NCBI GenBank assembly: GCA_942490535.1 | Contig: CALNXQ010000002.1 | Span: 310,001-374,000, forward strand | Direction of reading: 5' to 3' | Length of the DNA: 64,000 bases | Source: JAEINY01 sp942490535 | GTDB lineage: Bacteria > Bacteroidota > Bacteroidia > Bacteroidales > Marinilabiliaceae | In this document: positions 18,370 through 26,238 of the stretch, piece after piece | How positions within the stretch are numbered: the stretch's first letter is position 1 | Layout: the number at the start of each line of letters is the position of its first letter | Program-made: the position numbers and the translations under genes | The notes under the pieces: generated by a model | The model's input: only the letters and a program-made list of their open reading frames with translations | Told to the model about the DNA's origin: nothing | Databases searched by the model: none

Positions 18370-18493
18370 ACCTCAATAGCAAAAGCAAAAATAAGTTATT
18401 TTACGAACCCGTCAAGGGTATATAAACGGCTTCGTTCCTCGCCGCCCCTGACAGAACCCTAAAATAACCTGGTAATGCTATTGAAATTGAGGT
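18370..18493. repeat. Long palindrome in the intact IS256 tail
   Basis: Arms at 18370-18418 and 18445-18493 are complementary in blocks ACCTCAA, TAGCA, GTTATTTTA and GTCA-GGG. The apex TATATAAACGGCTTCGT plus TCCTCGCCG has an inner CGGC/GCCG stem. It begins 14 nt after the transposase stop and ends 26 nt before the right inverted repeat. The apex nearly equals that of the degenerate copy at 13074-13191, but the stem sequences are unrelated. It may be an RNA structure or terminator at the 3' end of the transposase message, or a DNA cruciform. Confidence 0.72.
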
Positions 18494-18556
18494 TCAAAAA
18501 AAATATTAACAAGCAAAACGGCTCTGACACAGAATTATGAACATACCCGTCCCACA

Positions 18557-18672
18557 AGAGATAAGTAAGCGTAGTAAAAAACAGTGATATTTATTTCGAT
18601 GGTTAAAATTAACATTCAACTCCACAGTTGATATTGTATTGTGATAAATGGTTTTATTTTCTTGTCGAATAG
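18557..18672 (-). repeat. Composite upstream element, copy D, distal part
   Basis: TATTGTGATAAA (18637-18648), a 13-nt spacer and TTGTCGAATAG (18662-18672) match the bipartite core of copies A and C with identical spacing. Similarity to copy C continues to CTACACAAAG at 18681-18690. The IS256 at 17075-18548 now separates it from the 21-nt motif and from the SGNH-carbamoyltransferase operon. Confidence 0.7.
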
Positions 18673-18755
18673 TCCTATTTACTACACAAAGAATTTTAAA
18701 AAACCATCGTCACAAGCCATCATTCTATAATTTATGATTGAAGAAACACTGAAAT

Positions 18756-18808
18756 ATTGCAAATATGTTTTAATCCGATATTTTTACTGACTAAATTGCA
18801 AATATCGG
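18756..18808 (+). promoter_or_regulatory. Leader hairpin with 11-bp direct repeats before CapK-like gene
   Basis: A perfect 9-bp hairpin CCGATATTT (18775-18783) / AAATATCGG (18800-18808) with a 16-nt loop lies 53 nt before the start of the CapK-like gene. ATTGCAAATAT occurs twice, at 18756-18766 and 18795-18805, the second copy overlapping the hairpin's right arm. It could be an operator or an attenuating structure; no function is demonstrated. A T-run does not follow, so it is not a standard terminator. Confidence 0.4.
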
Positions 18809-18861
18809 AGGACTACAGTAATCCAAATTTATACTACTTTTAGCGTTCCAAAATGCTATTA

Positions 18862-20160
18862 ATGACTATTGATTTTTTTGACATATTAAAGTTGAAAGGC
18901 TTTCCCGTAAAAAAAGCGCAAAAACAATTTAATGCCATTCAGAACGTTCCCAACCTACTGGAATGGCAATCTAATCGCAAATGGGAAATATTCAACCACC
19001 ATCTAAATAAAAATAACTTTTATAAGCATTTTGTTAAAAACAAAATAAATACCTGGGAGCAAATTCCAATTATCACGAAAAACGAATTAAATCAAATCAA
19101 TTACACAAACACGCTACTAAATACCCGAAGACAACGCTTTATTCGCCAAACATCGGGCTCCACAGGACGTCCCCTCACCTATTCCATTAATTATTTTAGC
19201 CATACCTTAACATGGTTGCTCATCGCTGATCGCTATGCGACTTTGGGACTATCTATTAATGATAAACAAGCCCGATTTTACGGACTGCCTCAAAACCAAC
19301 CTTCGAGATTCATTGAAAAAACAAAAGACCTACTCGCCAACCGCTATCACATGCCTATCCTGGATCTCTCAGATACATCCCTTGAAAAATGGGTAGAGCT
19401 AATAAGGGAAAAGCAGTTTTTTTACCTATACGGATATAGCTACCCGCTCATTACTTTTGCAAAGTACCTGAATAAGAAGGGAATCATTTTAAAAGACTAC
19501 TGTCCCCACCTGAAAGCCTGTATCGTTACATCCGAAATGTGTTCACCCGACGAGGAATCATTATTAGAATCTGCATTTGGTATTCCGTCCGCAAATGAAT
19601 ATGGAGCCTCTGAAACAGGCATCATTGGCTTTGGAAAATCAAACAACTGGCTCATTTCTGACGAACAAGTATATGTTGAAATAGTAGATGACAATGACAC
19701 CATTATTCCCGATGGAGAAATCGGTCGCATTATTTGCACCCATCTTTTTAACGAAGAAACTCCTTTTATACGATACCAAATAGGAGACATCGGGAAAATA
19801 GAAACCCGAAACAACAGGCGTTACTTAACGGCACTAATTGGGCGTAAAGAAGAGATGATTTACTTACCATCGGGCAAAAAAGCACCTGGGGACACGGTCT
19901 TCTACTATATTATTCAGGATTTCATCCGCAAATACCCTTCTATTATTCATGAATATAGAGTTATTCAGCACACTATATCAAATTTTGAATACCAACTAAC
20001 TACAAAAAAACCCATTAACAAAGCTCAGGAACGACTATTAGTTCACTTAACAACATCCTATCTGGAAAAAGACTTATCCATCTTCATATCAGAAGTCTCA
20101 ACAATAGAGCGAACACCCTTGGGCAAGTTCAGAAGATTTATTTCAATGTTACAGGAATAA
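18862..20160 (+). CDS. CapK/PaaK-like adenylate-forming enzyme
   Basis: A 432-residue cytoplasmic protein of the phenylacetate-CoA ligase/CapK group. The phosphate-binding P-loop RQTSGSTGRPLTYS is at about residues 95-108. SANEYGASETGIIGFG (the A5-type motif) and FIRYQIGDIGKI (the Asp that binds ribose) follow, and a C-terminal lid ends TPLGKFRRFISM, where the Lys is the usual catalytic lysine. CapK-like members occur in capsule clusters and may activate an acid for transfer to a sugar. I place the start at the second ATG (18862): the deleted paralogue at 22307 shares that ATG, while the codon matching ATG 18853 is not a start there. The downstream acyltransferase-like gene at 22627 could use the product (inference). 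Confidence 0.82.
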   Translation: MTIDFFDILKLKGFPVKKAQKQFNAIQNVPNLLEWQSNRKWEIFNHHLNKNNFYKHFVKNKINTWEQIPIITKNELNQINYTNTLLNTRRQRFIRQTSGSTGRPLTYSINYFSHTLTWLLIADRYATLGLSINDKQARFYGLPQNQPSRFIEKTKDLLANRYHMPILDLSDTSLEKWVELIREKQFFYLYGYSYPLITFAKYLNKKGIILKDYCPHLKACIVTSEMCSPDEESLLESAFGIPSANEYGASETGIIGFGKSNNWLISDEQVYVEIVDDNDTIIPDGEIGRIICTHLFNEETPFIRYQIGDIGKIETRNNRRYLTALIGRKEEMIYLPSGKKAPGDTVFYYIIQDFIRKYPSIIHEYRVIQHTISNFEYQLTTKKPINKAQERLLVHLTTSYLEKDLSIFISEVSTIERTPLGKFRRFISMLQE

Positions 20161-20970
20161 ATCAGTGCTTCGTTTACCTCGAATTGAAAACACAAAGACT
20201 TAAGACAATAAAAATCATTAACATTCGATAAGAATTTAATTCAATCAATGATAAATGACTATTTACTTAACCTCTAGGAGGTATCCCTTTTTTTTGGAAG
20301 AATATTGTCTGCAATAGTAAATGACATACCGCAAATTACCTCAGGCGGATTAAGCATTATTGAATAGTCTGTTACAAATTGGACATTGTCCCCTTAAGAC
20401 ACAACAAACTACTTACCAACAATTGTAATTCAGACTCATTAATATTATAGCTCAATTCACTCACAATAGGAGACGACAAGTCGTTCATTTGGCAACAAAC
20501 AAAAAACCTTGATTAAATTGGCGAATGCAAAACAGTAAATAGATTTACTAAAATAAACCCTCAAAGTGGTTGCTTACCCTATGAGTAATGAACCTAAAAG
20601 GATTAGTTATACGATAGGTTATAATCGAAACAAAGCATTGATTATTATTAGAATAAACTTCCAATATTCTTTGTATCGCAGTCCCGATAGAATCAGAATG
20701 GTGGCAATTGCTTTCAATTTTTGAACATCCGAGCTACAAAATAAAAAAAAAAATAAAACAGACAGTTCAATGATAACTTTCATATAACAAGGGTGGGTTA
20801 TCTTGGCGTCAATAGGAACAATGGCCCTCGCGGAACTACTATCTACCAGAAGAAACAAACTAAATATCCACTCCATTGCTATTTTTTAAACAACACCACC
20901 CATCCAAAAATATTCCCACCCAACACCAGGTCCAAAGCAGATCTCATACGTACCTTAGGCCTATTTATCT
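20161..20970. other. Intergenic, no supported gene
   Basis: About 800 nt without a convincing reading frame on either strand; a minus-strand frame at 20619-20876 has a low-complexity hydrophobic product and no family resemblance. ACCTCTAGGAGGT followed by a T-run (20271-20296) may be a weak terminator for the CapK-like gene. The right end (from about 20880) is the leader of the DUF6266 gene and is related to 10980-11290. Confidence 0.4.
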
Positions 20971-21025
20971 CACATTTTATTCACAGTTACTTCAGAGTTA
21001 CTTCACAGTTCATTCAGAGTTTTTT
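20971..21025 (+). repeat. Five 11-bp tandem units upstream of DUF6266 gene
   Basis: Consecutive units are CACATTTTATT, CACAGTTACTT, CAGAGTTACTT, CACAGTTCATT and CAGAGTTTTTT, a precise 11-bp period with the consensus CASAGTTMMTT. The array ends 125 nt before the DUF6266 start. Three degenerate units in the same place precede the DUF6266 pseudogene (11158-11190). The helical-turn spacing suggests a set of protein binding sites; this is inference. Confidence 0.6.
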
Positions 21026-21150
21026 CAATAATTTTTGAATATTCCTTGTGTTTTTTTTGGTTTTATACTGATTTAATAATACATTAAATACCTGGAAGAT
21101 ATGCTTATGTATCCCTCTAAACCTGTTTTAACCTTACTAAATAAAATGAT

Positions 21151-21783
21151 ATGGGACGATTAAAAAAGAATATCCTTGATGCTGCCACTGGTAAAATTGG
21201 CAATGTAGTGGTCTATGAAATGTATGGCAAAACCTATATCCGTTCCAAACCGGATAGTATTAAAGATAAAAAATCTCCGGCCCAATTGGCTCAGCGGCGA
21301 AAAATGGTGCTGATGATTGAATTTCTCCGACCTTTCTTAAGGTTAATACGCCTGACCTACGCACATGAAGCCATAGGACGATCGGCTTATCAGGCGGCTC
21401 AATCTTATAATCTAAGAAATGCCATAGAAGGTGCTTATCCGAACCAGGTGATCAGTTTTAAAAAGGTGCTGTTCAGTGTAGGTTCCATTATTCTGCCTGA
21501 AACCATTACGGTTACTCGAAAAAAGGATGGATTGTTATTTGAATGGAACCCACCCTGCTCTCCACAATCCAACAATAAAGATACCCTGGTGGTTATTGCC
21601 CGTGAACGGGAGCGCCACTTCGTCGATTACCGCCTAACCGGGGCACAGCGATCCGACAAAGCCTACTTTTGGCCCACTGGACTATTCACTTATGGAACCA
21701 TCGATGTATGGATTGCCTTCAGAAGCCATCAGGAGGATGATATGAGTGATAGCTTATATTTGGGATCAATTGAGAAAATATAA
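21151..21783 (+). CDS. DUF6266 family protein
   Basis: A 210-residue protein. The N-terminus is characteristic: MGRLKKNILDAATGKIGNVV, then YEMYGKTYIRSKP, then SPAQLAQRRKMVLMIEFLRP, as in DUF6266 proteins that are widespread and often multi-copy in Bacteroidota. No signal peptide or membrane segment is seen. The C-terminal half resembles a small beta-sandwich domain (LLFEWNPPCSPQSNNKDTLVV). The function of the family is unknown. The gene has a long leader with an 11-bp repeat array, shared with the decayed copy at 11297. It stands alone between a CapK-like gene and its deleted paralogue, inside the IS-rich zone. Confidence 0.85.
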   Translation: MGRLKKNILDAATGKIGNVVVYEMYGKTYIRSKPDSIKDKKSPAQLAQRRKMVLMIEFLRPFLRLIRLTYAHEAIGRSAYQAAQSYNLRNAIEGAYPNQVISFKKVLFSVGSIILPETITVTRKKDGLLFEWNPPCSPQSNNKDTLVVIARERERHFVDYRLTGAQRSDKAYFWPTGLFTYGTIDVWIAFRSHQEDDMSDSLYLGSIEKI

Positions 21784-22306
21784 TATCATCTCCCTAAAAA
21801 AAGATCAATATCCTATTGTCCTTCAGGTTAATTAAAATGTCAAAACACTCCTGTTATAAAAAATCATTGATGTCCAACAAACTTTATTGTTATATCAACG
21901 ATCGTTCCTTTTTCATATTACCCCCATGAGGCAGATCACCTATGGCGGTTGAATATTATACCAATTCCAATCCCACTCTACCAGAACTATCATCCTGAAT
22001 TACTACAACTTATACCCATCTGTCGCTTTATGTGACGGTGCATAAGTTGTTCAATCAGTCTTTCCGCTCCCATCTCTTAGTAAAACATAAATCCCCACAA
22101 GTCCATAATAACCCGGCCGGCACGAGCAGAATATCATCATTAAGCAACAGATTTTCTTTGAGCATAAAACTTCCACCAAGCAGGCTCAAAACCACCATAT
22201 GATGCCAGGGTAGCCACTTTAGGGTCTGATTGCTCAATGTTGTAAAATTCGTCAGGCAGGAAGTATTCTAAATTTATATTACTTTTATTGCTCCTAACTA
22301 CGATTA
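21784..22306. other. Intergenic with a strong hairpin and a possible gene scrap
   Basis: A hairpin ACAACTTAT (22005-22013) / ATAAGTTGT (22042-22050), with an inner GTCGC-TTTATGTGAC part, lies in the middle. On the minus strand 22140-22268 one frame is open for about 42 codons with a protein-like composition (PDEFYNIEQSDPK, then YGGFEPAWWKFYAQRK); it has no start and ends in three stops. It may be a remnant of an unidentified gene. The last 40 nt resemble the region before the CapK-like gene. Confidence 0.35.
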
Positions 22307-22558
22307 ATGACTATTGATTTCTTCAACATATTAAAGTTTAAAGGTTTTCAGGTGCACATAGCACAAATGCAACTGAATATCATTCACAGAATGGATAATT
22401 GTTTAGAGTGGCAGGTATCCAAAAAATGGGAAATCTTCAACCATTATTATAAAAATAACGCAATTTATAAGTCCATATTCATATCAGAAGTCTCTACCAC
22501 CAAACGAACTCCTTTGGGAAAATTCAGACGATTTATCTCAATGCCTTCAGAACAATGA
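22307..22558 (+). pseudogene. CapK-like paralogue with large internal deletion
   Basis: The 83-codon frame fuses the first ~53 residues of a CapK-like protein (MTIDFFNILKFKGF...WEIFNHYYKNNAIYK) directly to its last ~27 residues (FISEVSTTKRTPLGKFRRFI). Compared with the intact gene at 18862-20160 about 1.05 kb is missing, including the P-loop and adenylate-binding motifs, so it cannot be active. The frame is open through the junction. About 40 nt of 5' flank are also shared with the intact gene (AAATTTATA-TACTTTTA), showing that the unit was duplicated with its upstream region. Confidence 0.85.
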
Positions 22559-22626
22559 ATTCATATTTATAGTGCGATTTCACATTTGATACATGTCCAC
22601 ATTAGTAACTACTTAAGCCTAACACA

Positions 22627-23664
22627 ATGCCTTCAAAACAAAACATTATAAAAATTGATAATATTGTTAATAAAGACATTTGGACCAAAAACCTAAATGA
22701 CTTCCTACATAGTGTGTTTATCACTTCCGAATGGATTGAATCACTTGCCAGTCCAAACCATCAACCCATCTACCTGAATTTTCATTCAAACAATATATTA
22801 ATTGGTAAGCTAGCCGGTTTTATCTATAACAATGCAAAGATAGGTGGGAAACAACTCTTTTTTTATGCCGCACCTGCCCTTATCAATTGCACCTCGACAA
22901 TACTAAACGCTTGCCTAAATGCACTCTACACCTTTGCTAAAACCAATGATTATTCCAGAATAGTTATGGGATCTTATGACCAGCCATATTCTTGTCAGAT
23001 TTCAACAAAACATTTCGTCCAAACAAGACGTAGTGAATTTGTAATCGACTTAGATTCAAACATCCAGTTCACATCCCGGTTTAAAAGAAATGTAAAAAAG
23101 GCTTCTAAATTTAATGAGTTATTTCAGATAAAAATGAATTCAGTGGCAGCCGAGAAGGTTGCATTACTCCTATCAATAACTTCCAGGTATAGACATATAA
23201 AAAAAAGACAACCCTACGATTCTTTTTATCTCCCGCATTGGTCCAGAACATCACTAGACAACTTGATATCTAACCATTCAGTTGATATTTTTGAAATTTG
23301 CAATAGTACTACCTCGCACTGTTTTGAGCTTAATTTAAAATCTGGGAAAAGAATTTTTAATCTTCTAAGAGGGGCCGATGAAATTGCTTATGAGAATGGC
23401 CTTCCAGCTTTTTTGGGAAAGCATATGATTAACTACTACAAACTAAATGACTATAAAACACTTAATCTAGGTGGCATTCCATCTGGATTAGATGGAAAAA
23501 ATCTTTCCATCTTTAAACGAAGCATGGGGGCTAAAGAAATAGTTGTTTACGGTGCTACTACTAACTACATCACCTATCCCTACAAACTACTAAATCCCAT
23601 TATTTCAATAGGAAGGTTACTGCCTGATATCGGCATAGTTAATTATTTAAAAAGGCATATTTAA
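22627..23664 (+). CDS. GNAT/FemAB-like acyltransferase (BioF2-type)
   Basis: A 345-residue cytoplasmic protein with the layout of FemAB/BioF2-like proteins, two GNAT-type folds. SRFKRNVKKASKFN at about residue 150 is the segment typical of the second-domain entrance. FELNLKSGKRIFNLLRGADEIAYENGLPAFLG and YKTLNLGGIPSGLDGKNLSIFKRSMGAKE (key residues: the LNLGG turn and the F-KRSMGA helix) form the second domain. Such proteins transfer an aminoacyl or acyl group to amino groups of glycans or lipid II. It is 68 nt after the deleted CapK-like pseudogene, and the pairing of CapK-like activation with an acyltransferase is suggestive. Substrate unknown. Confidence 0.78.
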   Translation: MPSKQNIIKIDNIVNKDIWTKNLNDFLHSVFITSEWIESLASPNHQPIYLNFHSNNILIGKLAGFIYNNAKIGGKQLFFYAAPALINCTSTILNACLNALYTFAKTNDYSRIVMGSYDQPYSCQISTKHFVQTRRSEFVIDLDSNIQFTSRFKRNVKKASKFNELFQIKMNSVAAEKVALLLSITSRYRHIKKRQPYDSFYLPHWSRTSLDNLISNHSVDIFEICNSTTSHCFELNLKSGKRIFNLLRGADEIAYENGLPAFLGKHMINYYKLNDYKTLNLGGIPSGLDGKNLSIFKRSMGAKEIVVYGATTNYITYPYKLLNPIISIGRLLPDIGIVNYLKRHI

Positions 23665-23744
23665 GCCTTCAATTCAAAACTCAACATTTCATCACAAACA
23701 ATTCACATCCAAGACTATACCTAAGAGAATAATTATGAACCTAT

Positions 23745-23785
23745 ATAAAAACAGCACAAACTCATAATACTATAAATTTGTGCTG
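23745..23785 (-). terminator. Rho-independent terminator of the T9SS gene at 23829
   Basis: A stem CAGCACAAA (23752-23760) / TTTGTGCTG (23777-23785) is followed on the minus strand by a T5 run. It lies 44 nt past the stop of the minus-strand gene. Confidence 0.7.
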
Positions 23786-23828
23786 CTATCAATCACTATT
23801 CGTTTCTCTTTAATTGCTTAATTAAAAC

Positions 23829-24827
23829 CTATTTCTTAACGATTTTCAAAACTTCCCTCCTATCATTGGCACTTAATGTTAATACATAAACGCCATTAGG
23901 AAACTCAGAAATATCAAAGCTCTTATTCGCTTCATTCACATTAAACGTTGCTAAAAGAGTCCCGGAAAGGTCGTTCAACGTCACCTTCACATATTCATGT
24001 ATATTCAAATTTTTCAATGTAAGAATACCTGTGGTTGGATTAGGCGAAACCATAATACGTTCTAATAACTCCCCATCAACATGCGTAGGCACACCATCAA
24101 AAGACAAGCTCCAGTTATAACTTGCACTGGCATCCACATTTTCCCACACTATCAGGTATTCGGTACCATATAGACAATCAAAGGTAACAGATGATTGTTG
24201 TGAATCACAATTATCATCATTAATGGCTTTTACCGCTCCTGCACAATCATCATAAATCTCAACTTGAGTATTTAGATTCGTAAAACCACAACTGGAAATT
24301 GTTATGGTGCCATTACCAGGTGCATTATACACAAACCATTGGTCTGTTCCATTGGAATGGTCACACACATTAACATTAGACGCAACAGCTTGTTTCGGAT
24401 TACTACAGATCTCTCCCTGAGACCAGTCGGCTTCCGATAAGGTCCAATTAAAATTGGCCGATGAAGATTTATTCGTCCAAACAATCAAATAATCATTCCC
24501 TTGGGTAGCCATAAATGCAACTTTGGATTGAGTACCACAGCTATTGTCACTTTCAATTGGTATAGACACAGGCTCACAAATAGAACCGGTATAAATCTTA
24601 ACTTGAGTGTCGTCCGTTGTCTGCTCACAACTGGCTATTGTAATTTTACCATCACGAGTGGCCTCATAAGTATACCATCTTACTTCCTCTCCAACGGTGG
24701 AAAACAGATTGTCTCCCAATTTTGCCACTAAAGGATCATCGCATCTTGTTCCTGACTGCGCAAATACACAGAAAGCGGTCATTGAAAAAATCACCCCAAT
24801 TAATAGAATTTGTTTTATTGTTTTCAT
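23829..24827 (-). CDS. Secreted T9SS type A protein with two beta-sandwich repeats
   Basis: A 332-residue exported protein. It has a signal peptide (residues about 1-24, ending FCVFAQ) and two related repeats of about 110 residues. Each has paired cysteines, Q-KIYTG- or QVEIYDD-like strands and a (Y/E)YLIVW motif, as in prepeptidase C-terminal-like domains. The T9SS type A sorting domain (VSPNPTTGILTLKNL start, FPNGVYVLTL, VLKIVKK end) closes the protein. It should be exported through the outer membrane and attached or released. No catalytic motif is seen; the repeats resemble carbohydrate- or protein-binding modules. It is a single gene with its own terminator. Confidence 0.85.
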   Translation of the reverse strand: MKTIKQILLIGVIFSMTAFCVFAQSGTRCDDPLVAKLGDNLFSTVGEEVRWYTYEATRDGKITIASCEQTTDDTQVKIYTGSICEPVSIPIESDNSCGTQSKVAFMATQGNDYLIVWTNKSSSANFNWTLSEADWSQGEICSNPKQAVASNVNVCDHSNGTDQWFVYNAPGNGTITISSCGFTNLNTQVEIYDDCAGAVKAINDDNCDSQQSSVTFDCLYGTEYLIVWENVDASASYNWSLSFDGVPTHVDGELLERIMVSPNPTTGILTLKNLNIHEYVKVTLNDLSGTLLATFNVNEANKSFDISEFPNGVYVLTLSANDRREVLKIVKK

Positions 24828-24980
24828 TGCTTACCCCGGTTATAGTTTCAAAGTTTATGTAAAGATAATATTTTGAACTTTGAAACTTTTATACACACCA
24901 TATACTCATCATAAAAATCCAACATTTAATCAAAAAATTGGATATTATGAAACACCCTAAATACCATTATCCAACTACGT

Positions 24981-25019
24981 AAAAAGCGCCCCCAATAGCC
25001 AAAGACTACTGAGGGCGCA
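24981..25019 (-). terminator. Rho-independent terminator of lipoprotein gene at 25042
   Basis: GCGCCC (24986-24991) and GGGCGC (25013-25018) close a GC-rich hairpin, followed on the minus strand by T5, 24 nt after the stop codon. Confidence 0.8.
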
Positions 25020-25041
25020 TTAAACTTTATTGAAAAAAATA

Positions 25042-25863
25042 CTATTTTACGGTATACTCATCAAACCAATATGGAGCCTCAATATTTTTATCATCTAACT
25101 CTTTAGGATAAGTATCATCCTCTAATTTTGGCAATGATTCAATAAACTTCACTTGTTCTTCAGAAAGACCTGTACCATTTGTAATAGCCCATACACAGTC
25201 TTGCAAAACTTTTGTAATTTCGTCATACTCTGCAAGCTCTTCATTAGAAGATTTCAAACCAGCCTTATTAACTTCAATATTAGCATGGTAATGCTCCCAG
25301 TTAATCTTGCGCCAGGCAATTCGATTAAGCAATAGCCACATTGTAGGAGATTTTGTAATTCCAACAATGTCAAAATTTGCTTGTGCATCAGAGCTATGCT
25401 TACCCTTATTGATGCAATACAAATGCAATGTAATTGTACGAGTCGCACCCGGCGCAATACAAGGCCATGCCCAATCCAATAGAATGGCATGTTGATAATC
25501 TTTTAAGTTCACTTTAAAAACACATCCACGTGGGAAGAAAACACTTCTCCATTTTGTGGGATTGGTATTTTTAATAGTCATCCTCACTTTTACATACTTA
25601 CCACCACTACCAAAGTTACAATTTGCAGTAGTAGTTGATTTTAATGAAGCTTCTCCCTGTTCTGCAACTGAACCTTCATCGAAACCCCCTATTGCACTCA
25701 CGAATTCAATATCTTCATTAAATTCATAAGGAACTACTTCTAACTCACCTACGGCATTCCCCATACCAGGTATGTTTCCGGGAGTTTCTTTTATTTCTTC
25801 TTTTTGACAAGCGGTAAACAGTATCATTACTGCTACAACTAGGGAAGATAAGATCTTTCTCAT
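25042..25863 (-). CDS. Putative outer-surface lipoprotein of unknown function
   Basis: A 273-residue protein with a lipoprotein signal (MRKILSSLVVAVMILFTAC, Cys at residue 19), followed by a QKEE linker that fits Bacteroidota lipoproteins. The mature part has a beta-rich segment with cysteines (ANCNFGSGGKYVKVRMTIKN; CIAPGATRTITLHLYC), then an acidic C-terminal region. I recognise no family. It is monocistronic: its own terminator lies downstream and about 375 nt of non-coding sequence upstream. Surface exposure is inferred from the signal only. Confidence 0.75.
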   Translation of the reverse strand: MRKILSSLVVAVMILFTACQKEEIKETPGNIPGMGNAVGELEVVPYEFNEDIEFVSAIGGFDEGSVAEQGEASLKSTTTANCNFGSGGKYVKVRMTIKNTNPTKWRSVFFPRGCVFKVNLKDYQHAILLDWAWPCIAPGATRTITLHLYCINKGKHSSDAQANFDIVGITKSPTMWLLLNRIAWRKINWEHYHANIEVNKAGLKSSNEELAEYDEITKVLQDCVWAITNGTGLSEEQVKFIESLPKLEDDTYPKELDDKNIEAPYWFDEYTVK

Positions 25864-26238
25864 GATTTGAAAAAATTAAAATATTTAAGCAAATATACAG
25901 GAGGTATTTTTAAAATTCAACGCTTTCTCGAATTTCACAATAAGCTCATTAAAAAACTCTTCATTCTATCCAACAACAACTTACACCACGTCCAATTTAA
26001 TAATATTCAAATTTCACTTTGATAAACTTACAAATATGATTGGCTAGCGTAGTCATATGTTTGACTAAATATTTACACTAAAACACACTCTCAAAAACAA
26101 CACAAAACACTATACCATCAATCACTTAACCCCCAATAAAGCCATTAACCAACATGCATCACTTCTAGTACCAACAATTAAGTGATCCAGAAATTTACTA
26201 AAATTGTACCACACTATTAATTGATTCAAACCGCCATA
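25864..26238. other. Intergenic between divergent genes
   Basis: An AT-rich stretch between the lipoprotein gene (minus) and the VOC gene (plus); promoters for both should be here, but no motif stands out. The VOC reading frame extends upstream to a TTG at 26221. Confidence 0.4.

Larger units (their letters stand above)
17075..18548 (+). mobile_element. Complete IS256-family insertion sequence with 8-bp target duplication
   Basis: The element is 1474 bp. The left inverted repeat at 17075-17102 (GAGAGTGTTCATAACTC, then TGTGTCAAGCC) pairs with the right one at 18520-18548 (complement GGGTATGTTCATAATTC, then TGTGTCAGAGCC), about 24 of 28 positions matching. The direct repeat GTCCCACA is present immediately outside both ends (17067-17074 and 18549-18556), the size usual for IS256. 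It carries one intact transposase gene and a palindromic tail. The insertion lies inside copy D of the composite upstream element. Confidence 0.93.

Noticed and set aside
20619..20876. 85-codon minus-strand hydrophobic frame
   Set aside because: Low-complexity translation of an A/T-rich stretch, no motif and no partner; it overlaps the DUF6266 leader.
20971..21025. CRISPR-like array
   Set aside because: Units are 11 bp, contiguous and without spacers; no cas gene is nearby.
22055..22237. 60-codon minus-strand frame with hydrophobic segments
   Set aside because: A different frame of the same strand is more protein-like here, and neither has clear family resemblance.
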